64,000 nucleotides of DNA, taken from Portunus trituberculatus. Its lineage: Eukaryota > Arthropoda > Malacostraca > Decapoda > Portunidae. The notes below the pieces were generated by a model, which saw only the letters and a program-made list of their open reading frames with translations, was not told the DNA's origin and ran no database searches. Shown here piece after piece: positions 33,263 to 43,747 of the stretch. Positions within the stretch are counted from its first letter, which is position 1; every line of letters begins with the position of its first letter. The stretch is from positions 20,102,344 to 20,166,343 of the forward strand of contig NC_059289.1 of NCBI RefSeq assembly GCF_017591435.1, in the 5' to 3' direction. The position numbers and the translations under genes were made by a program.

Positions 33263-34980
33263 CTATGGAGGTTGTCCGTACCAATATAGGACAACAACCT
33301 GCTTCTTGGATCTGGCCCCAGGTCTCACAAGAGGAACGGTGGTGACGCAAATCTTCAATGCCAGTCCAAGTACACCGTCTGCCGCGTCCTCCTCAACATG
33401 GAGTCGACGCCTTGGTGGGATTACGAGGCGCGGGTGGTTCCAGTCATAGACATACATCACGAGGCCGCATGATGTGCCCAACATGTCTCTAACACCATAG
33501 AATGGCCTGAGACATGCCAGTTCCTGAGCCCTCTGGGAATGCCAGTCATCAGCCACCACCTTGGCAATTAGTAGCTGGTAAACAGGGTCGTCGTGTGATG
33601 CCTGGAGAACCATGTCCTCGTCAAGAGTGAGGGTGTCGCTGAGGTCTAGGGCTGCCACCACGGATGCAGCTACAGCAGCTGGTAGCTCCTCATCATATTC
33701 TTGATCTGTTGTATCTGGCGGTGTCTTCATCGATGGATATCTGGATAGAAAATCCGCAGCGTAGTTCCTCTTACCAGGAAGGTAGCGGACGGTGAACCGA
33801 TACTGCAGAGTTTGCTCCTTCAGGCGGAACAGGCGCGGATTAACAATGTCCGTGAGAGACCTGTTACCCAACAATTACACCAGCAGGCAGTGGTCAGTGA
33901 CTAGCACTAAGTTTGGGCACCCAGCAGGAAGAGCTGGGCCTTCTCCAGAAGCACCAGGCCACAGCAAAGGCCTCACCTTCGATGGGAGCGTAGCCTGCCT
34001 CCGCCGCAGAGAGGTGGCGACTGCCATAGAGAGCCAGGCGCCACCCTCCTTTGCAGCAAAATGGTGCATCAGCCAACACGCAAGAACAGTACTGCTGGAG
34101 AATCACGAATCCACTCCCCTCCTTACTCTAGTCAGTGATGGACACTGGGTCTGGTTTGGTCATAGTACGATAGCCCGTCTCTGGCTAGCTGGTAGATGGT
34201 TTCCTTGGCCTGCCACAATTTCAGCTGGATCTATTCATCCCTGTAGACCTTTTTTGCTGCTGGCTTCTTCAGGAGGTCCCTGAAGGGAGACATTACAAGG
34301 GCAGTAGCCAGGAATGGTGCCAGCTGATTAACAAAACCAAACCAGGACGTCACGTCCGTGATTGTGGGCTATGCCGGCATGGTGAAGTCTCAGGTGTCAG
34401 CTTGTACTCTTCCCATCCAAGGTGGAACCCCACAAACTCCACTTCATGGCAGCAGAACCTGAATTTCTCAGGCTTGAGGGTAATACCTTTCATAGCACAC
34501 GATGCTGGAGTCGTAAAGCAGTGTGTCATCAACACACTTATGCTTGCAAGGAAAGTCGGCCACAGCATCATCAAATATCTTGGTGTAGGCATCAGCAGCA
34601 GAACAGTGCCCCATAGGTGTGCGGCAATATTGGTACCGCCCCCATGGTGTGATGAACGTTGTCAGGCGTCTGCATGCTTTCCTCCTCCAGCTTGACCTAA
34701 TGAAATCCCCAGTGTGCATCAGCCACCGTCTTATCTTATAGGAGTGTGGTGGTACATCAGACACCATGTTGAAGGGGGGCCAGGATGTGGTGCGTTTCCC
34801 ACAGGCAACAGGAGTTCAGTTTCTGGAAGTCGACCGTCCTCCTAGGCTTCCCCGATTTCTTGGCGACTACAACCATCTGTGCACACCATTCAGTAGCCTC
34901 CCCCGCGGGCACCGGACGAATTACCTCTCTCTCTTGACGTCGTCGTCGAGTTGTTTCCTCACTTCATTTGCCCAGTGGTT
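33263..34980 (-). pseudogene. Gypsy E RT/RNase H remnants, left arm
   Basis: RT fragments include KKSGKPRRTVDFQKLN (about 34850) and a CVDDTLLYDSS stretch (about 34540) that corresponds to a degenerate YXDD (VDD). RNase H is marked by TDHCLLV (about 33895) followed after a shift by LLGNR, FRLKEQTLQYRFTV and PGKRNYAADFLSRYP (about 33740). The 203-codon frame 33874-33263 continues into the RNase H-integrase linker and stops without integrase. Numerous frameshifts and stops make it non-functional. Confidence 0.75.
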
Positions 34981-35176
34981 GGGGATGGAGGCTGGTGTGT
35001 GGCAGGCATAGTTTGCGCACCCTTCTGGAGGTGGATGCGGTGTGGGGGCCCCTGCATCACTTGAAGTGGATGTCTGTCAGTGTTGAAGGTTGAGGACGAG
35101 AACTGTCGTGGTAGCCACTACTCGCGACGTGCCACATTTTCTTCGAGAGGTTGAAGAGGCATAGAGGTGGGTCTTG

Positions 35177-35880
35177 TTAGGATGTCATCACTCCCGTCGT
35201 CACCCACCAGTCCTGCACTGGCGACCAGTGGTGAGGGTTAAGGATAATCTGCATGGACGAGACTAAGTTCTTTGCAGGTAGTGAATGACAGGTACATATG
35301 CTCCACGGACTCGATGAAGCATACTTCTTGAATGGTAGAGCGTCCGGAGATGATGATGCGGCACAGCGCCGTGCCAAGGCTGGTGAGGGGAATCTTTGCC
35401 AGGGCTCGGATGCCAGCCCTACGCTTTAACTGCGCAGGCTTGAGACCCAGCAACACTTTCAGGGTGGGCCTGGCAACACATACCTGTGGCCCTGTATCAG
35501 CTACAGCTGTCACTTTAAGTGTCACCCCGCCCGTCTGCGGCCCCACGAGCACCTGCAAAACAGGCTCAGGGCTCAGGGTCACTGAGCCGACGGTAAGGCT
35601 GCTCACCAGTTTACTTGCCTCCCGTGTCCTGGACGCCCTGTACATTCTCTTGAAATGGTCCCGCTTGCCACACGCCGCACACTTGCGGCTATACGCCGAG
35701 CAAGACGTCTTCTCGGAATTGTGCCTCTCACCATAATTATAGCACTGCCTGGCTCCAGTGTTAGGTGGGATATCAGCGGGAGGATTCCGGTGACCAAACT
35801 TGGCTGGGGGAGCCGGCTGGTGCGAGGCAGCGATCAGAGGCTCCTCCTTCTCAGTGATGTCATCGGCGGTGATGTCAGCT
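35177..35880 (-). pseudogene. Gypsy E nucleocapsid and protease remnant, left arm
   Basis: The nucleocapsid is legible as CYNYGERHNSEKTSC then CAACGKRDHFKRM (about 35750-35640); the second is a CCH-type knuckle missing its last Cys. Protease follows as VTAVADTGPQVCVA (about 35500), an ADTG active site. The frame shifts near 35390. In the right arm the same region is one frame to 52003 because of a small indel near 51790. Confidence 0.72.
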
Positions 35881-35899
35881 CCGTTCCTGTTCCCGCGTT

Positions 35900-36939
35900 A
35901 ATGGGAAGTTTTCAGAACTAGTGGTTGTCACCAGGTGACAGCACAGTGTGTGTCCTCTTCGCTCTCACAGTGGTAATATCAGTGGTAATATAGAACATAC
36001 CTACAGTGCCATTCTATAAACAAAGAGATGCAATAATTCGTTATAAAATATTTTTCTACATGATTCCTTCTAAGTAGTAACACAGGCAAACTCGAACCGT
36101 ATCCATGAACAAATGTATATAAGTTTATTTTCTCATGAATTGGCATTGAGATTTGTTTGGTCATCTCCACATTTCCCAAAGAGTGTACCCTTGATCGGAA
36201 ATGTATCAATCCAGTCGACAGTAAACATGAGAACAACATGTGTGTAACACTTAAAACTCCAAAACACACAGCTCAACTTACTAGTATATGGATGCAACAA
36301 TTTTAAATAAGAACAGGCAACTCGAGTATCCTGGCAAAAGTGTTGCTGTCTAATCCAACCTGGGCTGGCCACTTGTTTAACTTAACAAACACATTGTTGG
36401 ACAAATAGTTCATTCCTGCTGTAGTGTCCATGCCACTACACCATAAGGAGGAGGAAAACTTCTCATATTTCTCTCCTCACTCAAAAGCTATTCACTGATA
36501 TGCTTAGTATTTCCTCAATTGTTTTGCAGTGTCTTGATCTTGACGAAAGCGATGCTAAAATTCCCACGAAAATAACTTTACCCACATATTGCGATGTTAC
36601 TGAGTAAGCTGGGTCATACTATATAGTACAGTCAAAGATTTTACCTTTTTCATTATCCAAATCAATAGATTTTAGACTTGAAGTATGCCGCATTTAAGAT
36701 ACTGATAGCAAAATTACAAAATAATCACAAAAAAATATTTCTGTTTTGACTAACTTCTCCCAAAATTATCCATACAGGATATATAAAAGTAGATACAGAA
36801 TGTCAACAGTATCATCATAATCAATGTTCTATGCATCTGTATGCGCCTGGGATTTAATACAACAATAATTTAACTCATGTTAGCAAGAGACATGTAGCAG
36901 TAGTGACATCTGGTGGATTAGTTCTGAAAACTGCCCATT
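35900..36939. mobile_element. ~1-kb inverted-terminal-repeat insertion in gypsy E gag, left arm
   Basis: The left end starts AATGGGAAGTTTTCAGAACT and the right end, reverse-complemented, starts AATGGGCAGTTTTCAGAACT; 20 of the first 21 positions match. The interior is AT-rich with no ORF above ~100 codons, so this is a non-autonomous DNA transposon (MITE-like). It separates gag from the nucleocapsid of gypsy E. No convincing target-site duplication is visible (only TT on both sides). Confidence 0.6.
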
Positions 36940-37409
36940 TTGCCCCGTCGCACTGGGCCGCGTCAAAGGTGGAAGAAAAGCTGCGTAGGCTGTCTACATC
37001 CTTGAAGGAGTCATACCGGTGGAACATTTCCTGCTTTAGGGCGGAATCGTGCAAGCCCACCATCACTTTACACATGAGCATGTTTTCGGACAGGTCACTG
37101 CGGTAGTCGAGGCATAGGAATCCACACTCACAAGCCTCTTTGCCACACCGGGTCATGAATATTCCGACTAACTCACCTGGGGCCTAGCATGTGCTGAAGA
37201 AGTCCGACCACCTCACAGCCTAGCTGGTTCGCCGTCTGCAGCACGAGTTTCTCTATGGTGTCCAAAGTGGCCATGGAATCCAGAACCTCCCATTGTTCTG
37301 CGTTGAACCTCGTATCCAGGGCACACTGGAGGTCAGGAACACAGAGCAGCCGGACATGGAGCACGGCTTCCTCGTCAGGCCATGCAGCGAGATGCAGCCA
37401 AGTCTCCAC
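36940..37409 (-). pseudogene. Gypsy E gag remnant, left arm
   Basis: The frame 37409-37173 (WLHLAAWPDEEAVLHV, then FNAEQWEVLDSMATLDTIEK) and the frame 37156-36940 (SDLSENMLMCKVMVGLHDSA, a capsid-type helix region) form a split Gag. The protein continues into the inserted element, where it ends spuriously. Confidence 0.62.
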
Positions 37410-37690
37410 AGAGCGGCGTCACGTTCGAAATCCTGCAGGCGTCATCTCCATTCCACACATTTCCGGAGTAGCAGCAGCAGGAGGTTTGTGGCTCGTTGGT
37501 CAGCGTGTCAGCAAGGACGCCATACCGCTTAGGAGGCCCGTCAGATCAAACCTTGGTGCGGCACACGCAGGCCGCAGTGCTTTCCGGACTCTGCTCTCTC
37601 AAGGTGTAGGTACTCCTGGGCGGCGTGGTGAAGTCATTGTAGGCGTAGGTGTGCAGGTGAGCTCCAATCACTGCGCCGTGTAGGGTTGAA

Positions 37691-37861
37691 GTTATAGACA
37701 GGACTTCTTAGGCTGCTTTACTGAGTGTCCGTACATAGGTGCATCCTTAAACCGTGGAAGCGACTGGACAACTGAGCTTCCAGTCTTGCGGGAAAGCCAC
37801 GCATCGTCCCCCATCCTCAGTTGCCAGGTGCCTCTATCCTACAAAGAAATGTTCTTGGAGG
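37691..37861 (-). repeat. Possible short LTR of gypsy E, left arm
   Basis: In the clearer right arm the segment 49336-49501 begins TGTAGGATAGAGG and ends CAACCCTACA just before the PBS-like CGGCGCAGTGA. That is the expected TG...CA arrangement with TGTAGG/CCTACA ends, but it is only ~166 bp long. No second copy is present to confirm it. Positions here are the mirror of that segment, to within a few bases. Confidence 0.3.
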
Positions 37862-38066
37862 ATGCCTCTCATTTCCCTCTTGATGTCCAACAGGGAATAG
37901 GCTTTGTCATGCTGCAGTTTCTGCAGCTACACTGCCTGGAGGTGAGCCGGGCACTGTTTAGAAGTGGGGCGGTGGCTGGGACCATAAAACAAACAATGGT
38001 TCTCCATGACACTCCCGTCAGTGTCATGGAAGCCTCTGCATTTCCTGCAGTGGGCACACCCATTGC
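37862..38066 (-). pseudogene. LINE F ORF1 fragment, left arm (truncated)
   Basis: Minus frame with CAHCRKCRGFHDTDG and CPAHLQAV, the zinc-knuckle end of a LINE ORF1. The upstream half, including the CTRCFLFGHSNISC knuckle, is present in the right arm (49049-49255) but deleted here, with the join to a LINE 3'-end at about 38067. Confidence 0.65.
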
Positions 38067-38382
38067 ACTGCCTATGTCTGTCTTCTGACCCCTTCTGCCC
38101 TTGGTGTAGGACTACCCCTGAGACCATGGAACATTTCCTGGTTCAATACCTACACTTCCACTCTCAACATATTGCACTATGCTCCCGGCTCTCTGCCCTG
38201 GCCATCATAACACTGGATATGCCCACCCACCCTCCTGGCGGCCTCAGGCGTCCACCCCTCTTGGTAACCTGCTGTCCTTCGCCCTTACTTGTGCCTTCTT
38301 GAGGAAGACCGACCAGCTATCACGCCTGTGATGCCCACACAGGAGTACCCAAGGGCTCATATGGATCCATAGATCTTCGTGG
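38067..38382 (+). pseudogene. LINE F ORF2 C-terminal fragment 1 (+)
   Basis: Carries a DPFCPWCRTTPETMEHFLVQ-type motif, the Cys-rich C-terminus that follows RNase H in many I/Jockey-group ORF2 proteins, then RSRLSALAIITLDMP and a tail to the hairpin centre at about 38382. It is one of four alternating fragments. Confidence 0.7.
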
Positions 38383-38802
38383 TCTCTTTTGGATCCTTAT
38401 GAGCCCTGGGGTAGTCGTGTGTGGGTATCACAGGCGTGGTAGCTGGCCGGTCTTCCTCAAGAAAGCACAAGTAAGGCGAAGAACAGCAGGTTGTTAGGAG
38501 AGGTGGACGCCTAGCCGAGGCTGCCGGGAGTGTGGGCATGTCAAGTGTTATGATAGCCAGGGCGGAGAGCCGGGAGCGTAGTGCAATATGTTGAGAGTGG
38601 AAGCGTGGGCATTGAAGCAGGAAATGTTCCATGGCCTCAGGGGTAGTCCTACACCAAGGGCAGAAGGGGTCACGAGACAGACGTAGGCGGTGCAAGTGAG
38701 CACTGAGCATGGTGTGGCCCAGGCGGAGGAGGACGATAGCTGATGTGCCTTGTGCTCCTTCCCATGACTGACTGACAGTTTGAATCTTGTAACGGCGCTT
38801 AT
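38383..38802 (-). pseudogene. LINE F ORF2 C-terminal fragment 2 (-)
   Basis: Inverted relative to fragment 1 and sharing its centre (GGATCCATAGATCTTCGTGG). The frame 38710-38357 has HLHRLRLSRDPFCPWC then TTPEAMEHFLLQCPRF and ends KDPKETTKIYGSI. It extends upstream to QTVSHGKEHKAHQ-type RNase H-end coding near 38780. Confidence 0.72.
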
Positions 38803-39116
38803 CAAGGATTCTATAAGGATATACGGGTTAAATGGGTGGCCTGGAGGAATTGATTAGGGAGTCTAGCTTCTAACAGATGGTGCACGGGTCGCAGGTAATA
38901 ACAGGGTGAGGGATGGGAGTGTCCATCAGCAGGGGAGGATAAGCGCTGTTACAAGATTCAAACCAAGGATTCTACAAGGATATACGGGTGCAATGGGCGG
39001 GCTGGAGAAATTGATTACGGAGCTTAGCTTCTAAGAGATGGAGCAAGGATCGCAGGTAGTAATGGGGCGAGGGATGGGGAGGCGAGGAAGGATGAGCGCC
39101 GTTGCAAGATTCAAAC
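38803..39116. repeat. Two-unit direct repeat, about 155 bp, between LINE F fragments
   Basis: Unit 1 is 38803-38963 and unit 2 is 38964-39116. Both start CAAGGATTCTA(T/C)AAGGATAT and end with AAGATTCAAAC, with diverged interiors. They sit where fragments 2 and 3 meet 5' to 5'. The mirror copy is about 47501-47814. Confidence 0.75.
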
Positions 39117-39513
39117 AGTCAGTCAGTCACGGGAAGGAGTGCAAGGCACATCAGCCATCACCTGCCTCTGCCTGGGCCACACCACGCTCAGTGCTCACTT
39201 GCACTGCCGACGTCTGTCTCGTGACCCCTTCTGCCCTTGGAGTAGGACTAACCCCTGAGACCATGGAACATTTCCTGCTTCAATACCCACACTTCCTCTC
39301 TCAACATACTGCACTACGCTCCTGGCTCTCCGCCCTGGCCATCACAACACTCGACCTGCTCACCCTCCTAGCGGCCTCAGCTAGGCGTCCACCCCTCCTG
39401 GCAACCTGCTGTTCTTCTCCTTACTTGTGGCTTCTTTAGGAAGACCGGCCAGCTACCACGCCTGTGATACCCACACAGGACTACCCCAGGGGTCATAAGG
39501 ATCCAAAAGAGGC
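39117..39513 (+). pseudogene. LINE F ORF2 C-terminal fragment 3 (+)
   Basis: Plus strand with QSVSHGKECKAHQPSPASAW, a Cys-rich motif shifted by an extra base (GGACTAACCCC), ETMEHFLLQYPHF and RSWLSALAITTLDLL. It ends at the second hairpin centre near 39513. Confidence 0.7.
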
Positions 39514-39862
39514 CACGAAGATCTATGGATCCATATGAGCCCTGGGGTAGTCCTGTGTGGGTATCACAGGCGTGGTAGCTGGCCAGTCTTCCTCAAGAAG
39601 GCACAAGTAAGGTGAAGGACAGCAGGTTGCCAGGAGGGGTGGATGCCTGAGGCCGCCAGGAGGGCGGGTGGGCATGCCCAGTGTTATGATGGCCAGGACA
39701 GAGAGCTGGGAGTGTAGTGCAGTATGTTGAGAGTGGAAGCGTGGGCATTGAAGCAGGAAATGCTCCATGGCCTCAGGGGTAGTCCTACACCAAGGGCAGA
39801 AGGGGTCAAGAGACAGACGTAGGCGGTGCAAGTGAGGAGTATGGTGTGGCCCAAGCGGAGGC
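39514..39862 (-). pseudogene. LINE F ORF2 C-terminal fragment 4 (-)
   Basis: Minus frame 39831-39523: HRLRLSLDPFCPWCRTTPEA, MEHFLLQCPRFHSQHTALHS. It abuts the TATC/(TA)n tract at 39870 on the side of its 5' end. Confidence 0.7.
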
Positions 39863-39905
39863 AGGCAGAAAATGCATATATCTATCTATCTATCTATATA
39901 TTTGT

Positions 39906-40319
<414 letters not shown>

Positions 40320-40320
40320 A

Positions 40321-40826
40321 TGTTTTATTTGCCTTATAAGTTCATAACCACGAGAGAATGCAGGAAAAAATAGGGGGTGGCGAGGAAGCATGGGAGAAAT
40401 CTTCTTAAGTTACTCCTGAAAATGTTTTCTATGAAAGTACTCGCTTCTAACACATGGCAGCACTGTCGCTGTCTTCCAAACTTTAACCCACACCACAACT
40501 TCCTCCCTGTATATTTTTTGGCGCTTGTGGATACATATAATTGACAGTGTGTCCTATGTATGTACCAATACTTGTGAAGTATGTACACGTTAGGTAGGAA
40601 CACAGTAAATGTGCCCTCGTGTGAGACGGTACATAGTATAGTTACCGATTCTCACATCAGGCGCCAGCACCAGGAGTAGCAGGCGTGTACGCGGCCCACG
40701 GCTTACCCACGTCTGTACTTCTTGGCCCCAGAATACACCAACCAACCTCTTTTGGTGTTTCTCTGTTAACCTACGTATCTCCGTGACGACGAAGACTCAT
40801 CCCCACGTCTTCTCGCCTATACCACA
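40321..40826 (+). repeat. Putative 5' LTR of gypsy G, left arm
   Basis: Starts TGTTTTATTTGCC immediately after (TA)n...AACA and ends CTATACCACA directly before TGGCGCAGTGAG. TGT...ACA termini of about 506 bp fit an LTR. The only other copy is the mirrored one (45464-45968), so LTR identity is not independently proven. Confidence 0.5.
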
Positions 40827-40839
40827 TGGCGCAGTGAGT
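40827..40839 (+). promoter_or_regulatory. Primer binding site, tRNA-Ser type
   Basis: TGGCGCAGTGAGT: the first nine bases complement the 3' end (ACTGCGCCA) of common eukaryotic tRNA-Ser molecules. It directly follows the putative LTR with no spacer. Gypsy E has the related CGGCGCAGTGATT at its start. Confidence 0.5.
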
Positions 40840-41289
40840 TGCTACAAGGCCAAGACTACCGGCGTCCCCCAAGCCTTCTTCCGCCATCGCCTCGCCGCCA
40901 CCCGCCTCAGTGACTGTGTTATGCTGCGTTGTGCCAGTGTTTCAGTGCTAGACTAGAGTGCAGTGCTTTCAGTGTTCGCTACGGTGTTTTTTCCAGTACT
41001 TATGACTATCGTTCGCTGGCATAAAACCCGGTTTAGCGGCTCTGAGGGGAGTGAGCGCAGCACAGGCCCCCTTGTGTCACGCTTCAGGCAGCACTGGTTT
41101 CGCCTAGGAAGGCTGACTCACCGCCGCGGCTGCCAGTACTTATCGTACACCTGGCAGTGTGATCGCTCAGCTGAGCGCACGCACACACGTCACGCAGCAC
41201 ACAGGAACTTATTCTTCCTTCCTTGGAGCCACGATTACTGCTGGTTCCAGTCTTTTCCCTGAGTGCTTCTCGCTGCCACTCCTGACACC

Positions 41290-43313
41290 ATGGATGGGCC
41301 ACCGTTTCACGAACACTCAGAGGAAGTGCTACATACCCATGATGAGACAACAGATGTACAGGAGCCGCCGATGGGTGCAGCGCAGGGTGCGTTTGAGGTG
41401 CAGGCCGGTGCTTCCCCCCCTCACCTCCATTTTGCTCCACCTACCATCCCCCTCCACGCTGCTCCACCAAACCTCACACCTCATCGTGGACTCTCTCACA
41501 GTCAATCTTCTGCTGAACTACTTTACCTAATACGGTACTTGGAGGAGTCACGACAACAGGAGGAGCAGAGACGTTATCAGGAACGCCAGGAGGCGGAACA
41601 ACGCAGACGGGAGGACAACGAACGGTTCCTGGCCATGATGCAGTGCTTGACAGTAGCAAAGCCTGTACCCACAGCCACTACCCGCCCTTCCAGCCCACCC
41701 GCCATGCTTCCTGCCCAAGTCACCACCCCTCCTGTCAGCTCCGGCACTCCTACATGCTCAAGTGTACCTCCACGACCCCATCGAATCCTGGACCGTCTAC
41801 ATGTACGCCGATGACGTCTTACACCACTACAACGACGACGACGATGCCGCTCTCGTCTCCTCCCCTCACTTCTCCCCATCAGAAGCCTTTCGCGCAGTGC
41901 CCACCTCCCCTTTCTGCCGATGCTAGTTACCAGCATTTCAGAATGTGGCGACGGCGATGGTGCGACTTCGCAACTATGTCAGACCTTCAGGGGCCCCCGA
42001 GAGAGAAACAGCTGATACAGCTACGTACCTGTCTCTCTTTGGACATCCAGCGTGTTCTCGAGCACACACTAGGGATTCCTCCTGACACAGACTTGCAGGT
42101 GGAGGCCATTTTGGATCGTCTACAAGAGCACATCAGGGACCTCCGCAACCCTGGCCTCCGCCGCCGCCAACTCCTTTGCTGTAAGCAGGCCGACGGAGAG
42201 ACTTTTTCTGACTTCTACGGTCGCATGATAGACCTCGCAGAAGAAATTGACCTCTGTTCAGGAAACCCTCAAGCATGTGCGGACACACAACTCAAAATGA
42301 TCCTCCTGATGGGCGTGAAAGACGAGGAGTTGATTCACCGCCTTATCTCCACAGAAGTGAGTGCAACACTGCAGGATATGGTGTCATGTTGCCGCTCGTA
42401 TGAGGCTACACGCAGTACTGCCTCCGCCATCCAGTCTTCTCCAAGCCAGCTCTGTGCCCTTACCTCACATCGGAAAAACAAGCGGCGCGAGAAGACTACC
42501 ACACCAGGACAGCATAGCACACTTCCAGCTACACGTTCTGGCTCGCCGGCCAGCCCTCCCTGTCTCTCCTGTGCCCGCCGACACCGCCAAGGTCAGTGTC
42601 CTGCTGCAGACGGTACCTGTCATAACTGCAATCGCCAGGGCCTCTTGACAAAAACTGCCAATTGCCTTGCAAAGAATGCTGTGTGCCGCCACTGTGGCCG
42701 CACTGGCCATTACAAGTGCTGCCGCTCCAATGTGCCAGGAAATGCCGGACACACCGGATCTCCAGCCTCCTCCCGACGGCCACAACCAGGGAAAAGCAGC
42801 TGCCGCCGTCTGGACTCCGCAACGCCACACCATAGCAAGACTCCCAAATCCATCAGTGTCAGCATCACTGTCGGTGACGCCACTTCACGGCTCCCCATGC
42901 TTCCTGACACAGGTGCGGACGTCACTGTGATTGGTATTCAGCACCTGGACCTCCTCCAGATCCCCAGAAGTAGCCTTCACCCCATGCCTACATCTACCAC
43001 CCTCACAGTAGATGGTTCTCCGATGTCACCCGCACCGGGGTCGTTTACCGCTACCCTCCACCTGGGTAAGAAGTCTTGCCTCGCCCAGATCCAGGTACAC
43101 GAAGGTGTTCAGATCCCGCTGCTCTCATATGGCCATTGTCTGGAGTTGGCCATTATCTCTTCCAGCTTTTCAAAACCTATTTTGGAAGTGACACATGCTC
43201 TCAGATGCGAGAAGCCTGCCCTTTCAGCCAGCATGTCCCCTGCAGCAGCCAGAGACTACTTCCTCCTGGTATTTCAGGACGTGCTCGTCTCTAAGGAAGA
43301 CCTCAAGACTTAG
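41290..43313 (+). pseudogene. Gypsy G gag-protease (frameshifted near 41810)
   Basis: The ATG at 41290 has a good context (ACACCATGG). The first frame (to 41814) is Pro-rich with a charged EEQRRYQERQEAEQRRRED coiled coil; the second frame (41643-43313) carries the capsid region FRMWRRRWCDFATMSDL, LRTCLSLDIQRVLEHTLGI and GETFSDFYGRMIDLAEEID, then CLSCARRHRQGQC and CRHCGRTGHYKCC knuckles, and a protease with LPDTGADVTVIG and a flap-like LTVDGSPMS. Its end (LVFQDVLVSKEDLKT) is the start of RT. It would make particle structural proteins. The shift near 41810 is present in both arms. Confidence 0.82.
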
Positions 43314-43633
43314 GCCCATGGCAGACCAGCCCATGAGGATTCATTTGCAGAAGGATGCTGTTCCCTTCGCAATCCACTCCCCTCGGCAAATTCCTTTCGC
43401 TTTCCAGAGTCAAGTTAAGTAATTGCGGACCGACTCTCAGGGTGGCCTGTCGTCATTCCTTGTGGTCGTGACACAACCACCCCCCACACTATCCGGATGT
43501 TCTGCCGATTCTTCAGGGAAGTTGGTGTTCCCCTCCACCTCCGCACAGACGGCAGACCCCAGTTCACCAGCTCAGACTTCCGGAAGTTCATGGAGCATTG
43601 GGGCGTGTACCACACGCCCCAATGCTCCATGAA
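43314..43633 (+). pseudogene. Gypsy G RT start fused to integrase fragment
   Basis: After the TAG at 43311-43313 another frame continues MADQPMRIHLQKDAVPF and RQIPFAFQSQVK (RT N-terminus, to about 43420), then stops. From 43428 the sequence encodes DRLSGWPVV, RMFCRFFREVGVPLHLRTDG and PQFTSSDFRKFMEHWGV, the catalytic-core middle of a gypsy integrase including the second Asp (RTDG). The third catalytic residue is beyond the fold-back. Confidence 0.75.
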
Positions 43634-43634
43634 C
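43586..43634. repeat. Apex hairpin of the giant palindrome (23-bp arms, 3-nt loop)
   Basis: The arm 43586-43608 (starting GTTCATGGAGC, ending GGGGCGTGT) is perfectly complementary to 43612-43634, with loop ACC at 43609-43611. It marks the true centre of symmetry at 43610. The right arm then lacks the left arm's 43428-43585. Confidence 0.95.
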
Positions 43635-43747
43635 GCAATTACTTAACTTGACTCTGGAAAGCGAGAGGAATTTGCCGAGGGGTGTGGATTGCGAAGGGAA
43701 CAGCATCCTTCTGCAAATGAATCCTCATGGGCTGGTCTGCCATGGGC

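Larger units (their letters stand above)
33263..37690 (-). mobile_element. Decayed gypsy element E, left arm (minus strand)
   Basis: Minus order: a leader with CGGCGCAGTGATTGG (a degenerate tRNA-Ser-type PBS, about 37680), gag (37409-36940), a ~1-kb insertion (36939-35900), nucleocapsid and protease (about 35870-35177), RT remnants (about 34980-34350) and RNase H plus linker (about 34110-33263). Integrase is absent. Frames change every few hundred bases. The mirror copy is 49490-53914 plus. Confidence 0.78.
40321..43633 (+). mobile_element. Gypsy-like element G, left arm, ending at the palindrome apex
   Basis: Plus-strand order: putative LTR (40321-40826), tRNA-Ser-type PBS (40827 on), leader, gag-protease (41290-43313), the start of RT (about 43314-43427), then directly a piece of integrase (43428-43633). 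The RT/RNase H body (normally ~2 kb) is missing between 43427 and 43428, and the element stops at the fold-back centre. Confidence 0.78.
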
